From contig JAIXVN010000150.1 of assembly GCA_027483005.1 (NCBI GenBank), positions 1-7,008 on the forward strand: DNA of 7,008 nt, given 5' to 3'. How positions within the stretch are numbered: the stretch's first letter is position 1; every line of letters starts with the position of its first letter. The DNA comes from Verrucomicrobiaceae bacterium (GTDB taxonomy: Bacteria > Verrucomicrobiota > Verrucomicrobiia > Verrucomicrobiales > Akkermansiaceae). The notes beneath the pieces were generated by a model. It was not told the origin of the DNA, did not search any database, and saw nothing but the letters and a program-made list of their open reading frames with translations. The translations under genes were made by a program, and so were the position numbers. Positions 6,553 through 7,008 of the stretch are shown here, one piece after another.

Positions 6553-6750
6553 AACGGGACATCAGGAACACACCTCAATGGGTTTTCCGTGCATTCCTAA
6601 CATAAGGTGCCCTCCATCGACCCGATTGGGCAAGCCCAGATGGCACGCAATTTCCGACAAGCAACAAGCAGGTGAATCGGCCTATCAAATCCAGAATGGC
6701 GAGATTCATGATGGATTTCCTAACACTCAGATCCGGTTCCCTGACAATTG

Positions 6751-6778
6751 AATTTAGCATTTTCAGTCATCCCAGCAA
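6751..6778 (-). promoter_or_regulatory. Weak candidate promoter for the beta-solenoid gene
   Basis: On the - strand, TTGCTG (6773-6778) is followed after 16 bases by TAAATT (6751-6756), with TG one base ahead of the -10 as in extended -10 promoters. It lies in the most AT-rich part of the intergenic region. Transcription would begin near 6744 and leave a ~240-base leader. The -35 match is poor. Confidence 0.25.
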
Positions 6779-6924
6779 GTCGACCACGAACCGACCCCAC
6801 GATAGATCGGCTTTTGCAACCCAACGATCCAGCCAGCTTCAATCGACCTGAAACTCCCCACGTCAGTCTCCTCTGAGGCCCGGATTCACTCCCCACTGGC
6901 ATTAGCCATCAAAGCTGCTAATCG

Positions 6925-6952
6925 CCGGGGGCCCAACCCATGAAATCCCCGG
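6925..6952 (+). promoter_or_regulatory. Possible start-codon hairpin of the right-edge gene
   Basis: CCGGGG (6925-6930) is complementary to CCCCGG (6947-6952), and G6931-U6946 can extend the stem to seven pairs. The ATG (6940-6942) lies in the 14-base loop and the only G-rich stretch ahead of it is locked in the stem. Such a fold could hinder ribosome entry; no data here show that it acts. Confidence 0.35.
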
Positions 6953-7008
6953 TTCACCGAATCCTCCATTCCCTCCACGAACGCTATGCAAGCCTCCATG
7001 ATGGCAAA
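6940..7008 (+). CDS. glsA: Probable glutaminase, N-terminal 23 codons only
   Basis: ATG at 6940 is the first start after an in-frame TAA (6919-6921), and the frame stays open to the window end. The 23 residues, MKSPVHRILHSLHERYASLH then DGK, resemble the opening of the beta-lactamase-fold glutaminases found in many bacteria, which begin with a short 'SPIxxYLxxLHxxYxxLxDGKVAxYIPELA' helix. Such enzymes convert glutamine to glutamate and ammonia in the cytoplasm. The catalytic Ser-x-x-Lys and all other active-site residues lie beyond the window, so the call rests on a short match from memory. There is no good Shine-Dalgarno; a G run (6927-6931) sits about nine bases ahead and may be paired in a hairpin. 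It is divergent from the solenoid gene. Confidence 0.5.
   Translation, partial: MKSPVHRILHSLHERYASLHDGK

Larger units (their letters stand above)
6503..6939. other. Divergent intergenic region
   Basis: It separates the - strand solenoid gene from the + strand gene starting at 6940 and should hold both promoters. Besides the leader hairpins and one weak - strand promoter candidate, I see a 9-base repeat TTCCTAACA at 6594-6602 and 6717-6725. I see no tRNA, riboswitch-like fold or convincing small gene. No + strand promoter stood out. Confidence 0.6.

Noticed and set aside
6575..6760. Small - strand ORF of 61 codons with a hydrophobic stretch in the intergenic region
   Set aside because: Its N-terminal part looks faintly like a signal peptide, but there is no ribosome site, no similarity I recognise, and it lies in the probable leader of the solenoid gene. 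A short open frame is expected by chance.
6720..6902. Small - strand ORF of 60 codons near the right edge
   Set aside because: Arg/Gly/Ser-rich translation with no motif, overlapping the probable promoter region; not supportable as a gene.

Overview
The window most likely comes from a GC-rich member of the Verrucomicrobiota. The main evidence is a very large, secreted, Gly/Ser/Thr/Asn-rich beta-solenoid protein. It combines autotransporter-associated beta-strand repeats with a C-terminal module that carries a DPDGDG calcium-type loop and ends in GFLRVKV, a combination familiar from that phylum. Starts generally lack a clear Shine-Dalgarno sequence. The assignment rests on protein style, not on a marker gene.

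Layout from left to right: (1) The C-terminal ~159 residues of an NrtA/CmpA-type ABC-transporter substrate-binding protein on the + strand (1-480). (2) Converging on it with a 14-base gap, a complete 498-residue FAD-dependent halogenase of the tryptophan-halogenase family on the - strand (495-1991), with a weak candidate promoter just upstream. (3) A strong intrinsic terminator (2097-2133) that closes the next - strand gene. (4) A ~4.3 kb - strand gene (2157-6502) for a secreted beta-solenoid surface protein. As sequenced it is broken by one frameshift near 4559-4574, so it appears as a 647-codon N-terminal part and an ~800-codon C-terminal part. (5) A 437-base divergent intergenic region (6503-6939) with a small paired-hairpin leader and one weak candidate promoter. 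(6) The first 23 codons of a + strand gene that looks like the start of a glutaminase (6940-7008).

There is no clear operon: genes alternate in direction and each seems to be its own transcription unit. The nitrate-type transporter fragment and the possible glutaminase both touch nitrogen acquisition, but they are ~6.4 kb apart and no linkage can be shown. The halogenase has no flavin reductase, carrier protein or biosynthetic partner here, so its substrate is unknown. I did not find a clearly new multi-gene system. The points most worth checking are the frameshift in the solenoid gene, the duplicated modular build of that protein with no visible outer-membrane barrel, the variant WxWxI motif of the halogenase, and a possible start-codon hairpin on the last gene.
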